Shown here piece by piece: positions 22,850 through 33,915 of a DNA stretch of 64,000 nt (positions within the stretch are counted from its first letter, which is position 1; every line of letters begins with the position of its first letter). This DNA is from Oryzias latipes (lineage: Eukaryota; Chordata; Actinopteri; Beloniformes; Adrianichthyidae), in NCBI RefSeq assembly GCF_002234675.1, contig NC_019873.2:12660235-12724234 (forward strand), given 5' to 3'. The notes under the pieces are model-generated. The model was not told where the DNA came from. It did no database searches and saw nothing but the letters and a program-made list of their open reading frames with translations. Made by a program: the position numbers and the translations under genes.

Positions 22850-23038
22850 AAGATTTAAAAATATGTCTGACTTGTGCTTTTTTCCAACTATCTGGAAATG
22901 TAGATTAGACTTTTCTTTGTGTTCAGTTTTGTGACATTTTTGTGGGGTTGTCTCTCATAACTGAGTAAGGTGGTGTCATTTTATTCACATCTTGGTGTTT
23001 ATGAGGAAAACACAGGAGAACATTTGACTTTAAGGAAA

Positions 23039-23044
23039 TTTATT
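23039..23044 (-). terminator. Polyadenylation signal AATAAA, small gene copy B
   Basis: Same position as in copies A and C, about 130 bases past the exon 3 stop. Confidence 0.55.
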
Positions 23045-23471
23045 TTTGTTGAGTATATCACAATAAGTTGATGGTCTTTCATGTAGGAAATCTGACATAA
23101 AAATGTGGACTCAGACTTCAGTTGGTCCTGTGGCAGACATGGATGAAGCTGATGAAGATTCTGCTGAGTTTTTACAGGCCGAATTCTCCCAGGAACCCTT
23201 TCGAACCTGAGAGCACACAAACATGAAAGCGTAAACTGCTGTGGTTCTGCCCTGGCAGATTGTGGGACATATGTCATGAGGTGGGGCTACTACACCCACA
23301 GAAACAACTGTCTGTTTGGGTGGATTTGTAGGTCAAAAGGTTCCTTCTCCATAAATCTGCTTAGGAATGGCCGGAAGAACCCGACAGATATTTTTGAAAA
23401 TTCTTCCCATTCCTTTTGTGTCGTGCCATTGCTTTCTGTCTGTAAAACTTACCTCCTTCCTTTTTGCCTCC

Positions 23472-25793
23472 TTAGATTGCAGAAAGTGCATCATCAAGAT
23501 CAAAGTCCCCTTCTCCTTGCTTCTTCGCTTCTGCTCCTCCTTTTTGTCCTTCCACCTTCACCCCCGCCTGTCCTCCTCCTTGTCCTTCCACCTTCACCCC
23601 CGCCTGTCCTCCTCCTTGTCCTTCCACCTTCACTCCCGCCTTTCCTCCTCCTTGTCCTTCCACCTTCGGCCCCGCTTGTCCTCCTGCCTTCGTCTTTCCT
23701 TTCTGTCCGTCTTTCCCACTCAAAGCACTCTTCACCGCTTGCTCCACCATTTGACCTGCAGAAAAGCACATGGTGAGCTCTGTCTGTCCTGTGTCAGTCA
23801 GTGAAAACATCTATATAGGCATCAGAGCTACAGCATAGACTTCAGCCAAGTCGTCATCAAAACTGCAATCGAACAGACCAAGTCAGGTTCTGGTCACCGC
23901 ATGATTTTTATTCATTTCATTTTTCCCAAATTCTTGTGCTGAATCACCACCTTCCATCTGGATCACTAAAGGCAGTTGGATTTATATCATTAACCTTTAG
24001 TTTAACTAGAGATCTGGACCTTCACGGTCACCTTCTCCAGTTCATGTGAAGAGATGCAACAATGTTCCCAGACCAGCAATCAAACGGAAACACTGAAGCC
24101 ATGGAGACAATTCTGAAACATCTCTGCTGGAGGCTAACTGGAGCCAAAAAGTGAAACAGTCTTAGAAGCTGACCAGAGTGAACTTGGCCCACCTTTAATA
24201 TACCAATGTTGGACCCTCCCCAACATACATTAATCACAGTCACAGTGATTAGAAAATAAAACAAAAATCAAAAAGGTTTATGAAACCAAGCAATGCAAAC
24301 ATCTGTGGAGTGTGTTCAGATAATGTTATCACAAAATGTTTTATTCAGTCATCAAACCCGGATTTGAAAGTTTAAAAGCAACAATCCACAATGAGAATGT
24401 ATATAGACTGGAGCAAGTGACTCCTGAGCGGAGCTGGGACTGCGGCTCACCTCATGGGAGGGGCAAACAAAAAAACTAATTTGACCACAGTTGTGTGACA
24501 GCAGTGGCACTTTCACTTGTCGTTGTCTCTTCTGTCAATGTGACTGCTAGAGAGGAGAAGTCACAGTAGAACAAAAATTCTAATCAAAAGAAATTGAATC
24601 AGATTCTTCCAGAACCAGGAGAAATAGAACAGATCACTGCTGTTTCAGATCCGCACTGACAAACAGTTAAATGTAGATCTTGTTTGAAGCTGCTGGCTTC
24701 TAAGACCCTCGATGGTCAATGAGGTAAATTCTCATCAGATCTCATTTGCCCTCCGGGTCTGAGTTCTACAGTCAGCAGTAGAACTTTGGGTCAAAACTAA
24801 ATGGGATGATTATACACAGAGAAGGAAGGAGCTTTAGTGAACAGTGGCCAAACGTGTATGGGTGCAAGCAAAAGCTTGAAGGTAAACTTCAAAAACAAAG
24901 ATGCAGTTTTTATAGTGAAGGGCCTAAACCTTCTGAAAGGTGGAGATTTGCCTTTTAGTGAAGATTACATGAAGATTTAAATGTTTACTCTATTGGGACA
25001 GTGCCTAATCTGTCGCTAATAACAGGTTTTCGGCAGAAACTTGACTGACAGGAAATCCGCAACTGAAAACCACGCTGAAAGTTTCATTTTCCTACTGTCA
25101 GTCTCCAATTCAAAGCCCTCGACAACTACAAAAAAAAGTTTAAGGGTTATATTAACAGAAAAAATGTAAAAATGATTTAAAAAAAAAAGGTTGTTTACAA
25201 TGATGACAGTGCAACAATAAATACTTTTGCCAAAATATTAGAAAATGACAAATGACAAACAGTTTTTATAAATGCACCAAAATCCATAAAACCTATTACA
25301 GGAATACCTAAGCTAGCTAAAAAAAGAATAGAATTATGCAAAACATAGACCAGTCTCAAAAATTGAAACAAAAAAAACCATCTAAAGCTAAATTACCTAA
25401 AAAAGTTATCTCAAAAGAAGATAAATTACGACATAATGTTACACTTTCCAAAAGTAGAAAAATAAAGAAACGTCAATGAAGGAACTACAACCAAAGACTT
25501 TCAAAAAGCCTGAAAGATATACATTTTAATGTAAGCATGAAGGAAAGATCTGCTGTTGTGGCTTCAAACCTCATTTGAAACATGGAGGGGGTTAATAAAC
25601 CTCACTACGCAGCAGCATAAACTGCGTGAGTGGTATTTTGGATCAGCTGAAGCAGACAGGAACAGAACATGTTGTTTGACGCAGAAACACAGACAAGAAA
25701 ACTGACAGGATCACGCTGAAACTCACCTGCTTTCTTGCCGGCTTGTTCGACGGCATCAGGATTTGACCCTATCATAGACTTGAGTTTATCCAT
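23472..25793 (-). CDS. Unrecognised Gly/Lys/Gln-rich small protein, copy B (116 aa, early stop)
   Basis: Second paralogue. Exon 1 is 25793-25727 (67 nt, as in A and C). Exon 2 starts at 23755 and runs to the donor after 23453. The frame meets TAA at 23474-23472, just after the DDALSAI segment, giving 116 residues. Downstream of this stop the same frame is still open to the donor, and exon 3 (23206-23172) keeps its splice site and its SKGFLG-type tail, so one stop codon separates it from a full copy-A-like ending. The protein is longer than copy A because a 36-bp unit encoding a GQAGVKVEGQGG-type repeat is expanded to about four copies (about 23555-23690). TTTAAA lies at 25842-25847. Confidence 0.62.
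23555..23690 (-). repeat. 36-bp coding minisatellite in copy B exon 2
   Basis: Tandem 36-bp units (plus strand CCTTCCACCTTCACCCCCGC and similar) encode 12-residue Gly/Gln/Val/Lys repeats. About four units are present here against one or two in copies A and C. Confidence 0.75.
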
Positions 25794-25841
25794 GGCTGGT
25801 GAAGGTGAAGATTGGTGTGTGAGCAATGAACAGCTCCCAGC

Positions 25842-25847
25842 TTTAAA
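25842..25847 (-). promoter_or_regulatory. TATA-like element of small gene copy B
   Basis: TTTAAA lies 49-54 bases upstream of the start codon, at the aligned position of TATAAAA in copy C. Confidence 0.45.
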
Positions 25848-26100
25848 TTGTCGCTGTCTGATGCTCCTCCTGCAGGAAGGCGTGACTGCAAGGTCTGCAC
25901 ACTGCCAAGGGAGGCACAACCCTGTTTGACCTGATATAGGTATGTTAGTGACTCATACTAAGTTTCATTTTGGTTACATACTTCTTTGTCACCTTGTGTG
26001 GCACTCACAATGGCTGGCGTGGCTCCTGTTCGTTCTCTTTTAAATAATCCCAAACAATTCTGAAGCAACACAATGTTCTGCAGAAGGGGCACAAAAAGAT

Positions 26101-26777
26101 TCTGTATTGAATTACAGACCTGTCTCTAATCTGCCATTTTTAGGAAAAGTCCTTGAGAAAGTTGTTTACCAACAGCTCACTGACTTTCTCTTATTAAACA
26201 ATTCATTTGATGTTTTCCAGTCAGGTTTTAGACCCCATCATAGCACAGAAACTGCTCTTATCAAGGTAACCAACGACATCCGCCTGAACACTGATGATGG
26301 CAAAGTCTTTGTCTTAACCCTGCTAGACCTGAGTGCTGCCTTTGATACTGTTGATCATGGGATCCTTTTGCACAGACTCCAAGACTGGGTTGGCATCTCT
26401 GGATCTGCCCTAAGTTGGCTCAAGTCTTATCTAGAAGACAGGAAATACTTTGTTGAAATTGGGAGTTGTGTCTCAGACTACATGGCCTTGACTTGTGGTG
26501 TGCCCCAGGGATCGATCCTGGGACCCCTTCTGTTCAACCTCTACATGCTGCCACTAGGGCAGTTAATACGCAGTAATAACATATCTTATCACAACTATGC
26601 AGATGATACTCAGATCTATGAGTCACTGCCTCCAACAGATCAGTGCATCCACGCACTGATCTGCCTCCAACAGATCAGTGCGTGGATGTAGAACAACTTT
26701 CTCCAGCTAAACTCAAACAAGACTGAAGTTATTATTTTTGGCCCACAGAAACAAAGAGAAAGTGTCATTCTGCACTA
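26101..26777 (+). pseudogene. L2/CR1-type LINE fragment (reverse transcriptase core)
   Basis: The fragment has an open frame of 194 codons (26107-26691) covering the RT fingers and palm. [60 protein letters not shown] and the catalytic NYADDTQIY are visible. The frame then breaks at a TAG, and LQLNSNKTEVIIFGP continues briefly. Around 26638-26690 a segment is duplicated partly in inverted orientation (GATCAGTGC and CGCACTGATC), which disrupts the ORF. It is inserted in unit B host DNA, replacing about 930 bp relative to unit C. It is inactive and truncated at both ends. Confidence 0.85.
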
Positions 26778-27346
26778 ATTTGTCATTTTGACCTGCTGAG
26801 AGCCCCAGAACTGTGACTACAATTCAGGTACCATGTGGATCTGTGAGAAGTCTGCTTCTGTTTTATAATTATTACTTCCAGCTCCTCAGAATGGGGCTCA
26901 TGTGAGAAGCATAAATAGAAAATCAACTCAAACGTTACAAAGAAGACAAACTTCAGGAAAAAACAGTTTTCATGACATAGAGTTGCTGCTGTTGTTCTTT
27001 TGATTTTTTTTCTTGTGACCTTCATCAGAGATTATTGAGTTGCAGAATTACTTTTTCACCTCCAACATTCCTTTGAAGCAGGTGGCACTGAGATCTGATT
27101 GGCTAAGAAGCTGAGGTATCTGTGAGATATTTCAAAACAATAAACTAGTGTGATGATGGGAACATGGGCGTGTTCAAAAACAGAAATATTTACCATGGGT
27201 ACCCAACAGCCAAAGAGCCTCAAGGTACATATGTAGACTATCAATTAGTCAACATTTGATCTAAGATTAAAATGAATAAATTCCAACAATTTTTTTATAA
27301 CTGCATTAAAAAGGTTTACCTATTTATGAAAGAGCTCTCAAACATG

Positions 27347-27987
27347 ACCTTCAGTCAAAACTCAGATCCAGGAACAACAGTTTGTGGTTTACATCCCGGT
27401 CTTGAAACAGTAGACCAGCTCTACACCCTCTTTAGGGTCCTGGAGGGCATTTGTAAAACACAATGTGTGTGTTTGTGAAACACAGGGTGTGTATTTCCGA
27501 ATTTATTTTTCACGTTTGCATAAAATGACATTTGTGAATCGGAGCGTGTGCATTTGTAAAACCGGTTGTGTGCATTTCTGATTATTGAGACTGAAATAAC
27601 TCCATAGTTCGTGGGAGTTTGCTCACCATATGTGTTATATAGATTTGGAGAAGGTGTTTGACCACATCCCCCGTGGTATCATGTGGAGGGTGCTCTGGGA
27701 GTATGGGGTCCGGGGAGCCTTACTGATGGCTGTCCGGTCTGTGTCTGTCCGGAGCAAGAGCTGTCCCGTAGGCGGCAATACTTCAGACAACTGTGCATGT
27801 TGTACTCCAGCAGGGCTGCCCTTTATCACCGGTTCTGTTAACAGTTTTTATGGACAGAATTTCTAGGCGCACAGGATTTCTTCTCAGCTCTTTGCAGATG
27901 ATGTTGTGCTGTTGGCATCATCAAGCCAGGACTTCCAGCACGCATTCGGGCGGTTTGCAGTCGAGTGTGAAGCGGCTGGGATGAGGG
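27347..27987 (+). pseudogene. Rex3 (RTE clade) LINE, left part, split by hAT element
   Basis: The translation in several frames matches Rex3/RTE reverse transcriptase: a CYIDLEKVFDHIPRGI-type segment, then GLPFITG, MDRISRRTG and SLQMM (a shifted version of the usual LLFADDV). Multiple frameshifts and stops make it inactive. Aligning it with the second Rex3 copy (54190-54660) shows an extra segment of about 160 bp at 27448-27608. Host DNA ends after AAACATGACCTTCA. The right part resumes at 30925 after the hAT element. Confidence 0.8.
27448..27608. mobile_element. Small insertion of about 160 bp inside Rex3
   Basis: The other Rex3 copy reads GTGCTGGAGG directly into GTTCGTGGGAG (around 54265). 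Here the two are separated by about 160 bp of AT-rich sequence containing repeated ATTTGTAAAAC and ATTTGTGAA motifs. No coding capacity is seen. Its size suggests a MITE or SINE, which is an inference. Confidence 0.5.
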
Positions 27988-30924
27988 CAGAGGTGAAAGT
28001 AAGCCGTATCGGTCCGGAGCGGCGTTCCGTTAAAAGATTTCGAGACGGAACGCCGTTCTAGTTGGGAGGAGATCCGCTGTGTTCCTGTTTTCACTTCATA
28101 ACACATGACAGAAGCATTTTTTTATTTGGCGTATCGACCGATAAAATGCTCTGGATCTCTTTCCCGGTCTGCCTCGTAGCTTTCGCTCTCGCATCCGTAA
28201 ACAAGCCTAATGCGCATGCGTGGAAACGTGGTACGTTTGATTTTTTGTTGGGGGACATTCAATTCGATCAGCCAACTGAGCATTAATGTTTATGCCACAC
28301 GGAGGAGCAACGGGACGCGAAAAACAATAAATGAATCAAACTTCACGTCACTAATGTGATTGGTCAGTTTAAATTCAATATAAATTTAGTTCACGATAGA
28401 CAAAGGAAATCTTGATATGGAAAAATAACGCAGCACGTTAAAAGAAAAAGCAAAAAAAGAAGAGCATGCAGAGAAAAATAAATCAGATATTTAAGAGGAA
28501 ATTCCAAAGTGAGGATGAAGATGTGCAGACAAACACTTCTGAAAGAGAGGATGAAAAAGTGAAAAGTCGAAATGCAAATTGCATTGAAGAACCCACTGAG
28601 ACACCAGGGCCATCAAGCTCAGGTGACCCTTTTGTATTGCCAGAGTATCCTTCAATCTGGACAAAAGAACAGTATGAACAGTTTAAAGAGAAAAAATGAA
28701 TGGATATTTGCCAAAAACGGAATGCTTGGCTGCCAAAAATGCCACACTGTAAAAGATCTCGGTGTTGCCTCATCTCGGGGGGTAAATATTGCACCTAACT
28801 GGGTAGCAGGAAAGATATGCCCATCTGGACACACAAGAGATGTTCAGCTGTCGTCATTGAGAAAAAAAATACATGAGCACAAAAACTCAGCAGCTCACAA
28901 AGAAGTTGTGAAAATTTTAGAGACAGCGAAAAAAGACACTCTTGTAAACATGAATACCAAGAGTCAAGATTTTGCATTTGAGACAACTGCCAGGGTCTTC
29001 AGGACAGCCTATTACGTGGCCAAGTACAATAAACCATTCACTGACTTTGAAAGTTTGATTGATCTACAGGAGACCAACTCAATAAACATGGGGAGAGTTT
29101 TACACAGCAAAACTGTGTGTGTTGATATTGTGGATCACGTGGCTTCACAAATGAAGAAAGAAATTATGACAAAAATTATACAAAATAGGAGCAAGATAAC
29201 AGTATTGGCTGATGAATCAACTAATGTTGGTAACAAATCAACGCTCATTGTTTTTGTGAAAGCAAGTGTAGATGGAGCTATGGAACCTATTTCTTTTCCC
29301 TTGGACCTTGTAGACCTGGACAGCCTATGTGCTGCCCACATCAAAGAAAAACTCATAAACTGCCTGTTAAAAAATGGTTTTACCATGCAGTTGCTGCAAG
29401 AACTACTGATAGGATTTTGCAGTGATGGGGCCAGTGTGATGTTAGGGGTGAAGTCAGGAGTTGGAAAGTTGCTGAAAGATGACTTTCCATCTATTGTTCT
29501 CTGGCACTGTTTGAATCACAGACTGGAGCTTGCTGTAGACCAGGCACTTGATAAAACAGGGGGGACAAAAGATTTCCAGGCCTTCCTTGACTCCCTTTAT
29601 TCACTTTACAGCCAATCACCCAAGAACACGAGAGAGCTCAGTGAGTGTGCGCACAATCTGCACATCACCCTTAAAAGGATTGGTAGAGTATTCAGCGTTC
29701 GCTGGGTGGCTTCATCCTGGAGGGCAGTCAATGCAGTGTGGCAGTCATATTCAGCCTTGGCACAACATTTCCAGAAAGCATCAGAGGACAACAGCAGAGA
29801 CAGCAGAGAGAGAGCCAAGTTCAGTGGTCTGCTATCTAAGTTGTGCACTATTCATTTTCTCAAAAGTCTGGCACTGATGGTGGATGTTCTCACTGAACTA
29901 AAAAACTTGTCTGAAATTCTCCAGAACAGAAAAACTACTATTCCAAAGGCCCATGAGCCCATGACCAACTACCTGAAGCGCATTGAGAGCCTGAAAACCT
30001 ACCCAGGAAAACACACTGTTGAAGCAGAGCAGGCCGAGCAGAAGATGGAATTTAATGGACATCAGTTAAAGGTGGGCAGGTCTCCCACCATTGACTCTGC
30101 TCTCTTCATAACTGCAGTGGTGGAGAGCATGAAGGAAAGACTGTTTACAACAACAGCCAACAAAGCACAAAGTAGCGTGACAGCTGACCGCAAGGAGGCT
30201 TACAACAGCCTTATCAATCAGATGGCAGTCCTTCACCCAGAAAACTGGGATCAAGACAATCCTCGATTTGGAGAAGAGGAAGTCAGAACTTTGTGTGAAC
30301 GTCTCAACATCAATGAGCAAGAGGCCCATCTTGGGTACGTTGAGTTCAAGGCTAGTGGAGGGAGAAGTATCCCTCCTCCATTAAAAAAATTACTTCTGGC
30401 AGTAGACACACTCTCAGCCAGTAATGCAGATTGTGAAAGAGGGTTTAGTACCATGAATAACATAATGACTGACCTCAGAGGCACCATGACGACAAAAAAT
30501 GTCTCAAACCTCCTGTTCATCAGCTCATTTGGACCTCCCTTTATGAAGTGGGATCCAATGCCATACGTCAAAACCTGGCTAGGAAAAGGCAGGAGACCAG
30601 CGCACACAACAAGTGGCATGGCCCGCAGATCCCCTAAAACTGATGAGGAATATTACCAGCCTCTTTGGGACATTATGACTTAGTTCAACTAATTAAGGAT
30701 GACTCAAGTTCTGATCAATTCGGATGTTCACATTTTTCATGTTCTGAAAAATTCACAATGTTCAATTAAAGATTGTTTTCACAAAAACACCTTGTCTACA
30801 CACGTTATTTATGTATAAAATTTGATATCAAGTGCATTTATTTCCTTTAACTGCTTTAAAAAATATATATTTGGAAATAATTTGTCATAGTACCGGCAAA
30901 AGAAAAATTCTACTTTCACCCCTG
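27988..30924 (+). mobile_element. Complete hAT transposon (2.94 kb) with 8-bp target duplication
   Basis: It starts CAGAGGTGAAAGTA and ends TACTTTCACCCCTG, so the terminal inverted repeats match with one mismatch over 14 bases. It is flanked on both sides by the perfect 8-bp target duplication GATGAGGG (27980-27987 and 30925-30932). The target is a Rex3 copy: removing the element and one target copy restores alignment with the Rex3 at 54650-54700. One transposase gene fills the centre. Confidence 0.93.
28466..30683 (+). CDS. hAT-family transposase (KIAA1586-like) with one frameshift
   Basis: The reading frame from ATG 28466 runs to an A6 run at 28691-28696, where one base too many shifts it into a stop. 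The downstream frame is open for nearly 2 kb to 30683. Visible in order: an acidic Ser/Glu-rich N terminus; a Cys/His zinc-binding region (GCQKCH, then KICPSGH and HEHKNSAAH); a DDE-type core with VLADESTN and GFCSDGASVM; WHCLNHRLELA; and the hAT C-terminal dimerisation segment (NADCERGFSTMNNIM). The product would cut and paste its own element by binding the terminal repeats. Similar proteins are often annotated as KIAA1586-like host genes, but here terminal repeats and a target duplication show a transposon. It is probably inactive unless the frameshift is a sequencing error. Confidence 0.85.
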
Positions 30925-31865
30925 GATGAGGGTCAGCAGCGCTAAATCTGAGGCCATGCTTCTTGACCAGAGAAAGGTAGTTTGCCATCTCTCGGTGGGT
31001 TGAGTGACCCTGCCCCAGGTGGAGGAGTTTAAATCTCTTGGGTGCTGGATACCGCGTTGATCAAGCAGCAAGAGTCGCGGTCAACCCCCACCCACCCACC
31101 CACCGAACACAGAATTCCCCGGTGGCCCTGTCGCAAATAGATACAATGGAAATTAATAATTACAACGCAGTATTCTTTATTAACAAATAAGAGTAACAAC
31201 TAACTATCTAACTAATTAACTAACTGTATAGGTGTTAGAATGAGTATGTGGATATGCTGAAACCAGTGTGTCAGCGCGCTGCGTGTGTAGGATGAAAGAG
31301 GAGGGAGCACGTGCAGCGCAAGAGTGTTGGGAGTGCGCGTTCATGTTTGGTGTTACGGAGTGAAGGAGAACAGTAATAAAAGGTTTCCCCCAGAAGAACG
31401 GTGATTGATTCTTTATTATTTTACTTTATTACTTTATTATTATTATTAAGCCGCACTGGAGTAGAACTGTGACTGTGGGGGATTTTTAATCACTGCAGTG
31501 ATGTAGCAACAAGAGTCGCTAGAGATTGGAGCAGCGTCAGTAGTTATGCGGTCGCTGTACCGGTCCGCTGTGGTGAAAAGAGAGCTAAGCCAGAAAGCAA
31601 AGCTCTGAATTTACTGGTTGATCTTTGTTCCAGTACTCTTCCACAGTCATGAGCTATGGGTCATAATCGAAAGAACGAGGTCCCGAATACAAGCGGCTGA
31701 AATGAGCTTCCTCCGTAGGGTGACTGGGCGCTCCCTTAGAGATAGGGTGAGAAGCTCGGTCAACCGCGGAGAGCTCAGAGTAGAACCGCTTCTTCTCCAC
31801 ATCCAAAGGGGCCAGTTGAGGTGGCTCGGGCATCTAGTCCGGATGCCTCCTGGACGCCTACCTGC
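30925..31865 (+). pseudogene. Rex3 LINE, right part, fused to an AIFM2 exon fragment
   Basis: Continuation of the Rex3 copy after the hAT element. SAKSEAMLLDQRKVV is split by frameshifts, and later an intact stretch from about 31618 has [34 protein letters not shown] and [16 protein letters not shown]. The expected end of Rex3 (with its TAATC tail, as at 55329-55399) is missing. At about 31865 the sequence switches into the 3' part of AIFM2 exon 4. An insertion interrupts it at about 31080-31507. Confidence 0.8.
31080..31507. mobile_element. Insertion of about 430 bp inside Rex3 flanked by CAAGAGTCGC
   Basis: The Rex3 match breaks near 31048 and resumes at about 31518. The unmatched block is flanked by the direct repeat CAAGAGTCGC (about 31070-31079 and 31508-31517). 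It contains (CCCA)n, TTCTTTATTA, AGTAATAAAAGG and an (ATT)n stretch, but no coding region. It could be a solo LTR or a non-autonomous DNA element; I cannot decide. Confidence 0.4.
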
Positions 31866-31899
31866 CAGCGTGCAGGAATACGAGGAACTAGTCAAACAG
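31865..31899 (+). pseudogene. AIFM2 exon 4 remnant in unit B
   Basis: CCAGCGTGCAGGAATACGAG and the following bases match the last 35 bases of AIFM2 exon 4 (57057-57091) and keep the GTGAGTCCACCTGTGCTC donor and intron start. The upstream part of the gene is absent, replaced by Rex3. The frame happens to be continuous with the Rex3 frame. Confidence 0.85.
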
Positions 31900-32161
31900 G
31901 TGAGTCCACCTGTGCTCCTGTTGTGGTTCTGTTGAGCATGCCTCCTCCTTGGAGCCCAACACCTGCTGCTCATCTCTACAATCAGCACCTCCCCACCTGC
32001 AGGCCATCACAGACTCTATTTATTCCTGAGGAGGATCTCCAGCCAGCGCCAGATTATTGTTCACCCTGTGGTAACAAGTCCTTGGCTTTGAACAATCCTT
32101 CACACTCAAGAGCAACTAAAATAACTTTTGCATCTCTTTCCAGTCTGCCTGCCTGCCTGCC

Positions 32162-33497
32162 AGGTACAGGCCCTGCTAATCGCCTTTTTGTGCCAGACTC
32201 TGTTCGCTCACAGGTCATCCAGTGGGGTCACACCTCTCGCCGTACCTGTCATCCTGGTGGGGCCCGCACCTGCTCGCTGCTGAGACGCAGATTCTGGTGG
32301 CCGACCTTGGAGAAGGACGTACGGCAGTATGTTGCTGCCTGCCCAACGTGTGCTCGTAATAAGGCCTCGCATCAACCCCCTGCTGGTCTCCTCCGTCCTC
32401 TACCCGTTCCTGGCCGCCCTTGGTCTCATATAGCTTTGGATTTTGTCACCGGTTTGCCCTTGTCTCGAGGTAACACCACCATACTTACCATTGTGGATCG
32501 TTTCTCCAAAGCTGTCCATTATGTGGCCCTTCCCAAACTACCCTCTGCTACTGACACTGCCAACCTCCTTGTCCATCACGTTTTCCGTCTTCACGGGCTT
32601 CCTGCTGACATTGTGTCGGATAGAGGCCCTCAATTCACGTCCCAAGTTTGGAAAGCCTTTTGTCGGTCCATCGGTGCTACCGTCAGTTTGTCCTCAGGTT
32701 TTCACCCTCAGACCAACGGACAGGCCGAACGCGCCAACCAGGATCTGGAGACAGCCCTGCGGTGTGTGACTGAGGCAAACCCCTCCTCCTGGAGCGATTA
32801 CTTGGACTGGGTTGAGTATGCCCATAATTCCCTCACCTGCTCTGCTACAGGTCTGTCACCATTTGAATGCTCTCTGGGGTTTCAGCCACCCCTGTTTCCA
32901 GCCCAGGAGGAGGAGGTTTCTGTGCCATCTGTCCAGCTGCACATCCGCAGGTGCCGTCGAGTGTGGAGATTGGCTCATCGGGCACTCCTGCGTGCTCGGG
33001 AACGTAGCTGCCGCGTGGCTGATGCCCGGAGGTCTTCTGCTCCCTGCTATAGCCCTGGTCAGAAGGTGTGGCTGTCTTCCAAGAATATCCAACTCCGTAC
33101 TGACTCAAGGAAGCTATCTCCCCGTTACTTGGGCCCCTTTGAGGTTTTGGCTGTCATCAACCCGTCTGCGGTCAAGCTCCGGCTCCCTGCCTCCATGAAG
33201 GTTCATCCCGTTTTCCATGTCTCACACCTCAAGCCGGTCTGTTCCAGTGCCTTGGTCCCTCCTTCCAAGCCCCCTCCTCCCGCCCGGTTGGTTGGTGGCC
33301 GGCCCGCCTACTTTGTCCGACGTCTTCTGGATGTTCGTCGAAGTGGTCGAGGGTTCCAGTACCTCGTTGACTGGGTGGGGTATGGCCCGGAAGAGCGTGC
33401 CTGGGTTCCTCGGTCCTTTATCCTGGATGACTCCCTGATCCGGGATCTTCGCAGGCGTCGTCCAGACCGTTTTCCATCGCCTGGTGGCTCCCGTTGA
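32162..33497 (+). pseudogene. Gypsy integrase with chromodomain (remaining pol)
   Basis: The frame is open from within the 5' LTR to TGA near 33497. It has the integrase zinc-binding region (CPTCARNK), the catalytic triad ([28 protein letters not shown]) and a C-terminal chromodomain ([20 protein letters not shown]). Chromodomains direct integration to particular chromatin in chromoviruses. The protein lacks protease, RT and RNase H because of the internal deletion, so this copy cannot replicate alone. Confidence 0.85.
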
Positions 33498-33734
33498 GGG
33501 GGGGGTACTGTTGTGGTTCTGTTGAGCATGCCTCCTCCTTGGAGCCCAACACCTGCTGCTCATCTCTACAATCAGCACCTCCTCACCTGCAGGCCATCAC
33601 AGACTCTATTTATTCCTGAGGAGGATCTCCAGCCAGCGCCAGATTATTGTTCACCCTGTGGTAACAAGTCCTTGGCTTTGAACAATCCTTCACACTCAAG
33701 AGCAACTAAAATAACTTTTGCATCTCTTTCCAGT

Positions 33735-33915
33735 CTGCCTTCCAGTCTGCCTGCCTGCCTGCCTGCCTTCCAGTCTGCCTGCCTGCCTGCCTGCCTTCCA
33801 GCCTGCCTTCCAGTCTGCCTGCCTGCCTGCCTTCCAGTCTGCCTGCCTGCCTGCCTTCCAGTCTGCCTGCCTGCCTGCCTTCCAGTCTGCCTGCCAGCCT
33901 ATCAGTCTGCCTGCC
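33735..33915 (+). repeat. CTGC-rich tandem repeat in the 3' LTR
   Basis: Repeats of (CTGC)n and CTTCCAGTCTGCCTGCCTGC fill this part of the LTR. The 5' LTR breaks at the same repeat, so the internal deletion may have formed by slippage or microhomology here. Confidence 0.8.

Noticed and set aside
28466-30683. Host gene similar to KIAA1586
   Set aside because: Terminal inverted repeats and a perfect 8-bp target duplication show a hAT transposon nested in Rex3.
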